From positions 29,491-93,490 of the forward strand of contig JAJZWV010000007.1 in assembly GCA_021846505.1 (NCBI GenBank): a stretch of 64,000 nt of DNA. The letters run 5' to 3'. The notes under the pieces are model-generated. The model ran no database searches. It was not told where the DNA came from and worked only from the letters and a program-made list of their open reading frames with translations. Source of the DNA: Bacillota bacterium. Its GTDB lineage: Bacteria; Bacillota; Sulfobacillia; Sulfobacillales; JAIMBI01. The position numbers and the translations under genes are program-made. Each line of letters begins with the position of its first letter. Positions within the stretch are counted from its first letter, which is position 1. Positions 42,786 to 50,311 of the stretch are shown here, one piece after another.

Positions 42786-43910
42786 CTAACGATGGGACGG
42801 CAGCGCCGCAGCCATCAGCCGGTGAAAGTGATGCACGCCATTCTCCCGCGCCGCCACGAAGCGGCCCCGGTCGTAGCTGGCTGACTGCAGCCCCCGTGCC
42901 ACATGTTCACAGATGTCAATATCCTCCTGCTGAATCTGATCCGAAAATGCCACGGTGGCCTCGACGTCCTCCCCACCAACCTCCGGCAGAAAAAACCACT
43001 CGAAGATGGTCAGCGTCCGGTCCGCGCCCAGCGGCAGGATCACGTTGGTAGACACGTTGTCTGGATAGATGTTCAGCATGAGATTGGGCCAGATCCAGTA
43101 GTACAGAGCCTCGGTCCCCGCCTCGTAGCGGCCGTATCCACTTTGAGCGTCTCCGGTTCCTGCCGACCGGGTGGGGCTGACCTGCTTTGAATAATGTCCC
43201 CGAGGCTGCACCTGGTAGCGCAGGTAATCCAACTCGCGAAACAATCCCGGATGGACGATGGGGATGTGGTAGCCCTCCAAGTAGTTGTCCACGTAAACTT
43301 TCCAATTGCACTGGATCTCGTAGCAGCGGCGCACGCGTGGGGCCACTCGCCCTAAGTCAAACCCCGCCGCGCTCATCTCCTGATCGATGGGGTCCATCAC
43401 CGTGCTGAGAGGCGGCGCCGCCGGATCCAGATTCACAAACACCAGCGGCCCCCAATCCGCAACCCCCACCGGCACCAGGCCGTATTCCTCCGGATCAAAG
43501 TGCCGCGTGCCCTGAATCTCCCGCGCCTGGCGCAGCCGACCGTCCAATCCATAGGTCCACCCGTGATAGCCGCACTGAAACGCGCGGCGGCACCCCGACC
43601 CCAGCGCCACCGGACCGGCGCGGTGTCGGCAGACATTGTAGAAAGCGCGCAGGACGCCGTCGTCGCCCCGCACCAGCAACAGCGGCTCCCCCACCAGATT
43701 CACGGTCACGTAGTCCCCCGGCTTCGAAAGCGCGGCACTGTGCGCCACCAGCTGCCAAGTGGCGCTAAACACCCGCTCCCTTTCGGCTTGGAACACATCG
43801 GCCCGCGTGTACCAGCTCGCGGGCAGAGTGAAAGCGTCGGCCACCGCCGGCGCCACCAGCTCCTCCTGCCTCGCGGGATCGTGCGTGTGGCCCCTGCCCA
43901 TCGTGCTCAT
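42786..43910 (-). CDS. Rieske non-heme iron oxygenase, alpha subunit
   Basis: 374 residues. The Rieske cluster ligands are Cys94 and His96 (NVCRHRAGPV) with Cys113 and His116 (QCGYHGWTYG). The mononuclear iron site is in CNWKVYVDNYLEGYHIPIVH (bridging Asp208, His215, His220), with a C-terminal acid in QQEDIDICEHV. The overall pattern is that of choline monooxygenase, carnitine oxygenase and glycine-betaine/stachydrine demethylases, which hydroxylate or demethylate quaternary or N-methylated amines. No reductase component gene is adjacent, so electrons must come from elsewhere. The gene ends the amino-acid catabolic block. Confidence 0.92.
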   Translation of the reverse strand: MSTMGRGHTHDPARQEELVAPAVADAFTLPASWYTRADVFQAERERVFSATWQLVAHSAALSKPGDYVTVNLVGEPLLLVRGDDGVLRAFYNVCRHRAGPVALGSGCRRAFQCGYHGWTYGLDGRLRQAREIQGTRHFDPEEYGLVPVGVADWGPLVFVNLDPAAPPLSTVMDPIDQEMSAAGFDLGRVAPRVRRCYEIQCNWKVYVDNYLEGYHIPIVHPGLFRELDYLRYQVQPRGHYSKQVSPTRSAGTGDAQSGYGRYEAGTEALYYWIWPNLMLNIYPDNVSTNVILPLGADRTLTIFEWFFLPEVGGEDVEATVAFSDQIQQEDIDICEHVARGLQSASYDRGRFVAARENGVHHFHRLMAAALPSHR

Positions 43911-44017
43911 CCGGCAAACTCCTCAGGACTCGTCATCGGAGCGGCATCCACACAATCGTACCACAACCTCAAGCGTCCACAGACCGGTGCTGCCGCTCAG
44001 CCTGGACCATCACATCC

Positions 44018-44062
44018 ATGAGGACGATGAGGACGATGAGGGCGATGAGGGCGATGAGGACG
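44018..44062 (+). repeat. 9-bp tandem repeat, five copies
   Basis: Units ATGAGGACG, ATGAGGACG, ATGAGGGCG, ATGAGGGCG, ATGAGGACG follow one another without gaps. In one plus-strand frame it encodes only Asp, Glu and Gly; no surrounding gene supports translation. It lies between the Rieske gene and the TetR gene and is prone to copy-number change. Confidence 0.85.
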
Positions 44063-44158
44063 AGACCCTCCGCCTTGGCGCGGGCGGCCGCTCGCTGGTG
44101 ATGGGGCATGCGGTGTGCGGCCGCGCGGAGCCCTGCCGTGCAGACCAGAAGAGACTAG

Positions 44159-44179
44159 CGCCTGCAAGCATAGCAGGCG
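44159..44179 (-). terminator. Terminator of the TetR-hydrolase operon
   Basis: On the minus strand CGCCTGC and GCAGGCG form a 7-bp stem with loop TATGCTT, followed by CTAGTCTCTTCT. It lies 12 bases after the TetR stop. A degenerate version lies in the copy at 27.8 kb. Confidence 0.6.
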
Positions 44180-44190
44180 AGCGGCAGCCG

Positions 44191-44763
44191 CTACGGCGTG
44201 GCCCCGGGCCAGTGGCGGAGCGCGTGGGTGGCCGCCGCCACCAGCTGCTCAAAGCTGGCGCCGGCCGGCCGCGACATGCCAAACCCGCCGGAGGCTTCCA
44301 GCCGGATAAATCCGTGCAGGGCGGCCCGCAGGAACCTCACGGCGTCGACTAAGTGGTCTCCGGCAAGCCCGTAGCCCGCCAGCACCTGGGCCACCACCGC
44401 CACGGCTTGCGCACTGGCCCGCTCGTCATCGCCGTCGCCCGCCGCCGGTGCGCGCTCGGCCGCCCGATACTGCCCGGGATGCGCGTGGGCCCATGTCCGC
44501 AGTGCCTGCGCCATCGCGCCCACCGCCTCGTCGCCGGCGCGCCCCACCGCTGCGGCCGTGAGCACTGCGGCCAGCTCCCGCTTGGCGTGGCGGGCGACGC
44601 CGCGCCGGAGGCCTTCGAGCCCCGCCACGTGCTGATACAGTGAAGGCTCCCGCACACCCAGCCGGGCCGCCACCTGCTTCAGCGTCAGCGGGCCGGGATC
44701 TTCGTCCGCGAGCCGCACGGCCGCCGCGATCACCTTCGCGGAGGTGAGGCCGGCCCTACCCAT
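44191..44763 (-). CDS. TetR-family repressor
   Basis: 190 residues. The N-terminal helix-turn-helix is complete: VIAAAVRLADEDPGPLTLKQ then VAARLGVREPSLYQHVAG. The C-terminal ligand domain resembles the TetR_C_33/WHG type (ALHGFIRLEASGGFG). It overlaps the alpha/beta hydrolase gene by eight bases, so both are made from one transcript; the regulator probably controls the hydrolase and itself through the AT-rich site before that gene. The last 20 codons and the terminator have a degenerate copy at 27812-27927. Confidence 0.88.
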   Translation of the reverse strand: MGRAGLTSAKVIAAAVRLADEDPGPLTLKQVAARLGVREPSLYQHVAGLEGLRRGVARHAKRELAAVLTAAAVGRAGDEAVGAMAQALRTWAHAHPGQYRAAERAPAAGDGDDERASAQAVAVVAQVLAGYGLAGDHLVDAVRFLRAALHGFIRLEASGGFGMSRPAGASFEQLVAAATHALRHWPGATP

Positions 44764-45571
44764 CGCGGCACACCGCCCTCAGCCACTCCACCAGCGCCGG
44801 CCCCACGATATCGGGGCGCTGGGCATGGGGATAGTGGCCCGCCTCCGGCACCATGAGAAGCGTCGTGGCGGCGTGGCTCAAGTGATCCACCACCCAGCGG
44901 GCCTCCGCCTCGGCGTCCCGAAAGTCGGGGTCCAGCTCCCCCATCACGACGAGGGTGGGCGCCACCACGCGGCCAAGCCGCGCCGCGGACGCCACGTGCC
45001 GCGTGCGGGTGGTGCGGGAGAAGGCCCGGGCGTAGCCGGGGCGGGTGAGGCTGGCCGCCACGCGGGCGCGGTACGCCTCAAAGTCCTCCGGCTTTTGACC
45101 GGCGTACAGCGACGGCAGGTACGCATGCCACGTCGCCCGGGCCCACCACGGTGCCGTCGCGGCCTGCTGCAGCAGCCGCGGGATCCATCCTCCAGACACG
45201 TCCCGCACAAACGGGCCCAGCAGCACCAGCCCGCGCACCCACGCCGCGTGGTCGACCGCCGCCACCACGCCGGCGCCCGCCGCCATGGAGCTCCCCACAA
45301 TGACGGCCGGGCCGCTGCCCCCGAGGGCCTCGATGAGCGCGGCGATGTCGCCCGCCGTCTCCACCTCGCCGTAGCGCGGGAAGTGGGCATCGCTGTCGCC
45401 GTGGCCTCTAAGATCCATGGCCGCCACCCGATAGCCGGCCCCCGCGAGCTCCGGCGCCAGCCGCCGAAAGGCGGCCCGCAAGTCGCCCATGCCCGGCACC
45501 AGCACCACCAGGGGCCCGGCCCCATCCACGTCATACGCGACGCGGCCCCCGGGCCGGCTCAAGAACTCCAT
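44756..45571 (-). CDS. Alpha/beta-fold hydrolase
   Basis: ATG 45571 follows GCGGAGGTGAGCGAG; 271 residues. Canonical features: VVLVPGMGDLRAAFRRLAPEL (oxyanion region), AMDLRGHGDSDAHF, the nucleophile elbow VGSSMAAGAG (Ser about 95), Asp in VMGELDPDFRDAEAE and His in PEAGHYPHAQRPD. The triad is complete. It is likely a cytoplasmic esterase or lactonase; the TetR gene directly downstream suggests induction by its substrate or a related compound. An earlier ATG exists but lacks spacing to a ribosome binding site. Confidence 0.88.
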   Translation of the reverse strand: MEFLSRPGGRVAYDVDGAGPLVVLVPGMGDLRAAFRRLAPELAGAGYRVAAMDLRGHGDSDAHFPRYGEVETAGDIAALIEALGGSGPAVIVGSSMAAGAGVVAAVDHAAWVRGLVLLGPFVRDVSGGWIPRLLQQAATAPWWARATWHAYLPSLYAGQKPEDFEAYRARVAASLTRPGYARAFSRTTRTRHVASAARLGRVVAPTLVVMGELDPDFRDAEAEARWVVDHLSHAATTLLMVPEAGHYPHAQRPDIVGPALVEWLRAVCRDG

Positions 45572-45589
45572 CTCGCTCACCTCCGCTAA

Positions 45590-45632
45590 ATCCATTAGCA
45601 TCTATCCTAACATACTTAGTTTCTAGATCGGC
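45590..45632 (-). promoter_or_regulatory. AT-rich promoter/operator of the hydrolase-TetR operon
   Basis: This is the only AT-rich patch nearby. It contains CTAACATACTTAG (45606-45618), an inverted repeat with arms CTAA and TTAG, within 50 bases of the hydrolase start. A TetR operator overlapping the promoter is plausible; clear -10 and -35 hexamers could not be assigned. Confidence 0.4.
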
Positions 45633-45720
45633 GTCACCCCTTGCGGTGCCAGCGGCGCGCCCGTGCCAGCGCCCGCCTGCGAGCCAGCCGCCCACCTGCT
45701 AGACTGGCCCAGGTGATGGC

Positions 45721-46437
45721 ATGAGTGCTGCGCAGCTGTCCGTATCTCCCGAGATTTTTGACCGGCTGCCCGGTCTGCAAATCGTGGTGGCGTTTGCCGC
45801 CGGCATTGACAACCGGCGGCCGCGGCCGTCGGTCGACCAGCAGTGGGAGGCTGCCTGGACGGCGGCCGGGGGGCTGGCCGAATCCCTGCCCAACCCACAG
45901 TCCCATCCCCACGTCAAAGCCTGGGGGGAGCGGCTGAAGGCCGCGGGCGTGTCCCGCAAGGAGTTCCCGCCCTCGGTGGAGGCTGTGCTGCGCCGCGCCA
46001 TGAAGCGCGGCCCACGTTTTGCCATCAACCCGCTGGTGGACTTCTACAACGCCGTGGCGCTGCAGCACACCGTCCCGGCCGGCGCCTTCGACGTCGGAGC
46101 GCTGCATGAGGACGTGGTGCTCCGCACCACCGTGCCCGGCGACACCTTTCGCGCGTTGGACGCCAGTGAGCCGGTGGCCGTGCCGGCTGGCGAAATCGCC
46201 TACGCCGCCGGATCCACGGTGCTGACGCGCCAGCTGATGTGGCGGCAGTCCCAAGCTGGCCTGGTAGCGCCCGCCACCACATCCGTGCTGTTCATGTCGG
46301 AGCTTTTGCCCGAGCACCCCGCAGAGCTGCCCGACCAGGTGGCTGAAGGCTTTTATGAGGGCTTTCGCCGCCACTTTGGCGCCGAACCCCTCCTGGGGCG
46401 CGTGAGCGCGAGCCAGCCGGCCTTTCCGTTCGCATAG
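45721..46437 (+). CDS. B3/B4 tRNA-editing-like domain protein (COG3382)
   Basis: ATG 45721 with CCAGGTGATGGC before it; 238 residues. The B3/B4 domain known from the phenylalanyl-tRNA synthetase beta chain is recognisable as a free protein: LRRAMKRGPRFAINPLVDFY and NAVALQHTVPAGAFDVGALH, then DVVLRTTVPGDTFRAL and AGEIAYAAGSTVLTRQLMWR. Stand-alone members are thought to hydrolyse misacylated tRNA or related esters, but few are characterised. It stands alone between the hydrolase-TetR operon and a convergent nucleotidyltransferase gene. Confidence 0.85.
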   Translation: MSAAQLSVSPEIFDRLPGLQIVVAFAAGIDNRRPRPSVDQQWEAAWTAAGGLAESLPNPQSHPHVKAWGERLKAAGVSRKEFPPSVEAVLRRAMKRGPRFAINPLVDFYNAVALQHTVPAGAFDVGALHEDVVLRTTVPGDTFRALDASEPVAVPAGEIAYAAGSTVLTRQLMWRQSQAGLVAPATTSVLFMSELLPEHPAELPDQVAEGFYEGFRRHFGAEPLLGRVSASQPAFPFA

Positions 46438-46457
46438 GCGCCCGGGCTCGCGCTCGC

Positions 46458-47282
46458 TTATGGGCGATTGCGCTCCCAGCGCCCCAGCTGGTAGAGCGCC
46501 GCCAAATCTTCGCGGTCCTCCGGGCTGAGCCAAGTCTCAATCGTTTGCAGGAGAGATTGAAAGTCGCCGTCGGCAAGCCCGCTCAGCATGTGGGAGACGT
46601 CGGACTGGTCGGCGCTGCGCCCCGCAGTGAGCTTCATCAGCACCAGCCACGCCCGCGGCATCACCGGGATTCCCTCATGCACATTGTCCTGCGCCGCCGC
46701 CATCGCGCGGGGCAGCCAGGGATAGTCGGGCACCAGCACATCCAGCTCCGCGCCGTCACGCACATAAGCCGTGCCGCCGGTGGACAGCCTGCCGTGCACG
46801 GCCCAACCCGCACCGGCGAGATAGCGGGCCCAGGCCTCGACGTCGGCCCTCAGCACCACCAGATCCAAATCATCGGTAAAGCGCGGCCGGGCGTACACGT
46901 TCACCGCCAGCCCACCGCACAGCGCAAACGGACGCGGGGCCCCTTGCAAAGCATCACGCCACCTGGCCTCCACGCGGGGCGCCTCCCTCCCCAACTGATC
47001 CCAATCCAAGGAGCCCCCGCCGGGCCTAAGGCGGCGGCGGCTCATGTCAATCACGACAAACCGCGCCACCAAGCTGGCCAGCTGGTCTTCGGTAATTTCG
47101 TACGATAGGGTGGGCCACCGAATGGTCCAGCCGCGGCGGCCCCACACCCACTCGGGGTGCCGCGCGGCCTCACGCGGCGCGGAGCGCAGCCGGGCCAAGC
47201 GCTCCAGCGGCATGCTCACGCGAGGGTGCCCGATCGCGACCCATCGGCTGCCCTCGATGCGAAAGCGCGGCGGCTCTGTCAT
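46458..47282 (-). CDS. Nucleotidyltransferase-fold protein
   Basis: 274 residues. The signature FALCGGLAVNVYARPRFTDDLDLVV (shown in parts: CGGLAVNVYARPRF at about 122 and TDDLDLVV at about 136) is the hG-G...D-x-D motif of small nucleotidyltransferases such as AbiEii/MenT-type proteins, with a third carboxylate in GAELDVLVPD. The N-terminal 90 residues (WVWGRRGWTIRWPTLSYEI) are a separate domain I do not recognise. No AbiEi-like partner is adjacent, so a toxin role is not indicated. The start ATG 47282 has a weak ribosome binding site. Confidence 0.7.
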   Translation of the reverse strand: MTEPPRFRIEGSRWVAIGHPRVSMPLERLARLRSAPREAARHPEWVWGRRGWTIRWPTLSYEITEDQLASLVARFVVIDMSRRRLRPGGGSLDWDQLGREAPRVEARWRDALQGAPRPFALCGGLAVNVYARPRFTDDLDLVVLRADVEAWARYLAGAGWAVHGRLSTGGTAYVRDGAELDVLVPDYPWLPRAMAAAQDNVHEGIPVMPRAWLVLMKLTAGRSADQSDVSHMLSGLADGDFQSLLQTIETWLSPEDREDLAALYQLGRWERNRP

Positions 47283-47592
47283 GCGTGCCCTCCCCCTGCG
47301 GGTTAGCGGGGCGCCCTCTACTGCGTTGCCCCGCCCCCATTATCGCCGTTTGGCGGTGCGGCGCCTGTCTCCCCGGAAATCGGCGGCCGTCCGCCCCGTG
47401 CCGTTCTTGGCTTCGATGGACCTCTCCCGCCAGTTTGACACGTGCATCTGCCCGTGGTTCAACAAGATTGTGCCGTCGGAGCGAACCGAGCCCGCGGGGC
47501 TTGGGGTGCGCGCGGCCGCGGGTGCCGCGCAGCCTCAGTGCCTGAGACAGAGCCAAGCACCAAGAGCGAGCCAGAGAGAAAGGACGGCGCCT
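47283..47592. other. Divergent region before the kinase gene
   Basis: It separates the nucleotidyltransferase (minus) from the P-loop kinase (plus). The kinase frame is open upstream and includes MDLSRQFDTCICPWFNKIV, but no start signal or homologous extension is seen, so I treat it as non-coding. Confidence 0.4.
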
Positions 47593-48120
47593 ATGCAGTT
47601 GGTCCTGGTGACGTGCGGGATGCCCGGGATCGGCAAGTCTACGTGGGCCGAGGCTCAGAAGCTTCCCATCGTGTCGCCGGATCGCGAGCGAGCGCGCCTG
47701 GGCGATGCGGCCGACCAGCGCCTGAACGGAGCCGCCTGGCATAGGGTCCGCGAGCGCATCGAGCAGGCGGTCTTCACCGGGAATCCGCCCGCCTTGATTG
47801 TCGACGGCACCTTTGCTGGCCGCTCCGACCGCAAGAGCATGCTCCGCACCATCGGACCCACGGCACGCCGCGTGCTGGTGGTGTTTCCAGTGGATCGCGC
47901 GGCGGCGCACCGGCAGAACGCCGCGCGGGGCCGGCTGGTGCCAGCCCCCGTCGTGGACCGCTTTGCCGACAAGCTGGAGGAAAGCCTCCCCCGGGTGTGG
48001 ACCGAAGGCTGGGACTTGGTGTGGGACGTGCTCGCGGGCGCTCCGTGGGGCGAGCAGCCCTGGACCCCGAAGCTGGCGGCGCACGCCGCCGCGTGTGGCT
48101 GGCCCGCCCCGCCCCGGTAG
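47593..48120 (+). CDS. P-loop kinase of the AAA_33 / zeta-like type
   Basis: ATG 47593 follows AGAGAAAGGACGGCGCCT; 175 residues. Walker A is VTCGMPGIGKSTWAEA near the N-terminus; PIVSPDRERARLGD and ALIVDGTFAGRSDRKSML follow, then RRVLVVFPVDRAAAHRQNAAR with the Arg-rich lid. This is the T4 polynucleotide kinase 5' domain/AAA_33 pattern, a cytoplasmic kinase of nucleic-acid ends or small molecules. Neither an epsilon-like antitoxin nor an RNA ligase gene is close. Confidence 0.82.
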   Translation: MQLVLVTCGMPGIGKSTWAEAQKLPIVSPDRERARLGDAADQRLNGAAWHRVRERIEQAVFTGNPPALIVDGTFAGRSDRKSMLRTIGPTARRVLVVFPVDRAAAHRQNAARGRLVPAPVVDRFADKLEESLPRVWTEGWDLVWDVLAGAPWGEQPWTPKLAAHAAACGWPAPPR

Positions 48121-48303
48121 CGCCTCTGCTGATCGGAGGCAGCGGAACCTTCCTAATCTCGGATCCTCGCTGGCGACACCCAGCCGCAGGAATATCCGCC
48201 TTGGCCGCGAAGCTCCTCTGACGTGTGGAAACGCCGGGTTGCACGGGGAGGTGTCGCATGCAGCGGGTCAATGGAGAGGGCTGACGGGCTTCCACGGCCC
48301 CGC

Positions 48304-48675
48304 CATGCAGGACTCCGCAGAGGCGGCGTACCACTACCTGAGGGACCACCGGTCGGAGTTTCGCATCCCGCTGGAGTCGCTGGACGGCGCCCGGCTGGCC
48401 GTGCACTTGCTGCACATTCAGCAAAATCGCGAGGGGCCGTCACGGGCCAGGTGGCGCTCCACGGGCAGGTGCTGGGCGTGGGCGGGCTGGTGCCCAAACT
48501 GTACGCCGCGCTGCGCCATGGCCGCCGCATCGCGCTGCTGCCGGAGGACAACCGGCGCCAAGTCATGGACGCGCCGCCCGCCCTTCACGCGTCGCTGGAC
48601 ATTTGCCTGGTGGCCACCGTGGCGGAAGCGGTGCAGGCCGCCTACGGCCTCCCCCTCCCCTGCGCCAGGAGTCGT
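48304..48675 (+). pseudogene. Remnant of a Lon-type (S16) protease domain
   Basis: Two frames hold pieces of the S16 domain. The first, from ATG 48304, reads EAAYHYLRDHRSEFRIPLES, then RLAVHLLHIQQNREGPS, matching the strand before 'dGPSAG'. The second begins at once with VTGQVALHGQVLGVGGLVPK, then LYAALRHGRRIALLPEDN and LDICLVATVAEAVQAAYGL. The part in between, with the catalytic Ser of 'GPSAG' and the following helix (about 30 residues), is absent, and the sequence CCGTC occurs where both edges would meet. No ATPase part precedes it. It is a non-functional fragment. Confidence 0.7.
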
Positions 48676-48708
48676 GAGGGCCGCAGGTCCGGCCGGGTCC
48701 TCTTCAAG

Positions 48709-49005
48709 TTATGGCATCCTGCTCGCGATGGTGAACCCGAAGCCCGGCGCATACGTGATGGGTTTGGCGGCGGGCGGACCTCCGGGCCCCCAATCAAACG
48801 GGGGGAGCTCCTCTAGCCGGCTTAGATCTTCACCGAGCCAGATGGCGTCGGAGGCGTCCAGTGGCGCAAGATCCGACTGGACGGCACGCCACAGCGCATC
48901 GCTGGCGTAAGCCTGAACGGACAGGCTCCGCCGGTGCGCGGCCGCTTTAACCTTGGCCAGCAGTGGTGCATGGACTCTCCAGGTAATGGACACGCGTGGT
49001 GCCAT
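48709..49005 (-). CDS. Ribbon-helix-helix antitoxin-like protein
   Basis: ATG 49005 follows GTGAGGAGACAGCCC; 98 residues. RVSITWRVHAPLLAKVKAAA and HRRSLSVQAYASDALWRAV fit a CopG/Arc-like ribbon-helix-helix (strand, helix, helix). The C-terminal part (WLGEDLSRLEELPPFDWGPG, then KPITYAPGFGF) resembles the toxin-covering tail of small antitoxins. No toxin gene is adjacent: downstream lies the Lon remnant, upstream the frameshifted FAD oxidase. It may be an orphan of a lost pair. Confidence 0.65.
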   Translation of the reverse strand: MAPRVSITWRVHAPLLAKVKAAAHRRSLSVQAYASDALWRAVQSDLAPLDASDAIWLGEDLSRLEELPPFDWGPGGPPAAKPITYAPGFGFTIASRMP

Positions 49006-49189
49006 GGGCTGTCTCCTCACGGCAACAATACCACCGGGTTCCCTGCCAGCATCGCCTGGCAAGTTCCCACTGGCCTTTGCGAACCAGCTGCCGCCTTCCA
49101 TATCCGGCAGCGCCAATCCCATCCGATCGCGCGTCGCTGGCGATACCATCCCCGCAGCCGTCCGTCTGCTCCTCGCGGAGGGGATGCCG

Positions 49190-50311
49190 ATGCGCGTGGT
49201 GGTCGCCGGGGCGCTTTTGGGATCTGCCGCGGCGTGGCATCTGGCGGAGCAGCAGGTATCGTGCACGCTCTTTGAGGCGGGCGAGACGGGCGACGCCACC
49301 TCGGTGGGTGCCGGCATCCTGTCGGGCGCCACCAGCGGCGGCCCGGGCCCAGCGTATTGGGCTCTGGCCCAGGCGGCCGGCGAGTGCCACCGCCAGCTGG
49401 CGAGCCAGCGGCCGGCAGAGGCGGCGGGCGACGCCCCGGCACCGTTGGCCGTCGTGGCCCTAGCGGGCGGTGCAGAAAAATTTGTTGGACCGCGGCGCAC
49501 CGGTGCGGGAGGTTGACCCGGCCAAGCTTGCCGCGTTCCCGCCCGTGGGCCCGGTGGCTCTAGCTCTCTGGCACGACGGTGCCGCGCGGGTGGACGGCCG
49601 GCTGTTGGCCCGGTGGCTTCGCGAGGCCGCAGAGAGCCGTGGGGCGGCCCTGTGCACCGAACGAGTCCAGCAGCTGATGCTGGGCGATGGCCGCGTGTCC
49701 GGGGTGGTGCTGGCCTCCGGCGAGCGGGTGCCCGCCGACGCGGTGATTGTCGCGGCGGGGGCGTGGACCCCCGCGCTGTTGGACCCCGTGGCGCCCACCC
49801 TCCGCATTGCCCCTCAGCGCGGCCAGATTATGCACTTGCGCGTCCTAAAGGCCCTTGGCCAATCCTGGCCGATGGTGCAAGGTGTGCGCGGCCACTATCT
49901 CCTGCCGTGGCCGGACGGCCGCGTGGTGGCGGGCGCCAGCCGGGAAACCGGGTCCGGCTTTGCCCCCGAGCTGACGGTGGGGGGCGAGGCGGAAGTGCTG
50001 GCCGACGCCGTTCGCGTGGCGCCGGGGCTGGCCGCCGCGCCCGTGATGGAGTGGCGCGTGGGGCTTCGTCCCACCTCGGCCGACGGGATGCCTCTGCTGG
50101 GGGCCCTCCGCGCGGCGCTCGGCGTACACGTGCTGGCGGACCATGGCGCCGACGGACTGCTGGTGGCCCGCTGTCCGCCAAGCCGGTGGTGGACGGCCTG
50201 CTGGAACGCGAGACCGCCATCGATCTGCAACCGTTCCGCCCAGACCGGTCGGGGGCCCACCCATCATTGGACTTGGAATCCCCGAACCCCGGACCCCGCC
50301 CGACCGGCTGA
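49190..50311 (+). pseudogene. FAD-dependent amino acid oxidase (ThiO/DadA type), frameshifted
   Basis: Start ATG 49190 lies after GCGGAGGGG. The first frame reads MRVVVAGALLGSAAAWHLAE, TGDATSVGAGILSGATSGGP and LAVVALAGGAE; the second, from about 49479, LLDRGAPVREVDPAKLAAFP, GQIMHLRVLKALG, VEWRV-like MEWRVGLRPTSADGMPLLG and HVLADHGADGLLV; the third, from about 50170, LSAKPVVDGLLERETAIDLQ PF to a stop at 50311. All three belong to one glycine/D-amino-acid oxidase of about 370 residues. The first break is in an A5 run, the second needs one G more in GTGG. The FAD loop also lacks a residue (AGALLG instead of GAGLLG). Confidence 0.75.

Noticed and set aside
44018..44062. Acidic-repeat protein encoded by the 9-bp repeat
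   Set aside because: The frame containing it runs through the Rieske promoter region and the TetR gene in antisense, without a start signal.
47044..47592. N-terminal extension of the P-loop kinase
   Set aside because: The frame is open, but the strong start at 47593 directly before the Walker strand is sufficient and the extension overlaps the opposing gene.
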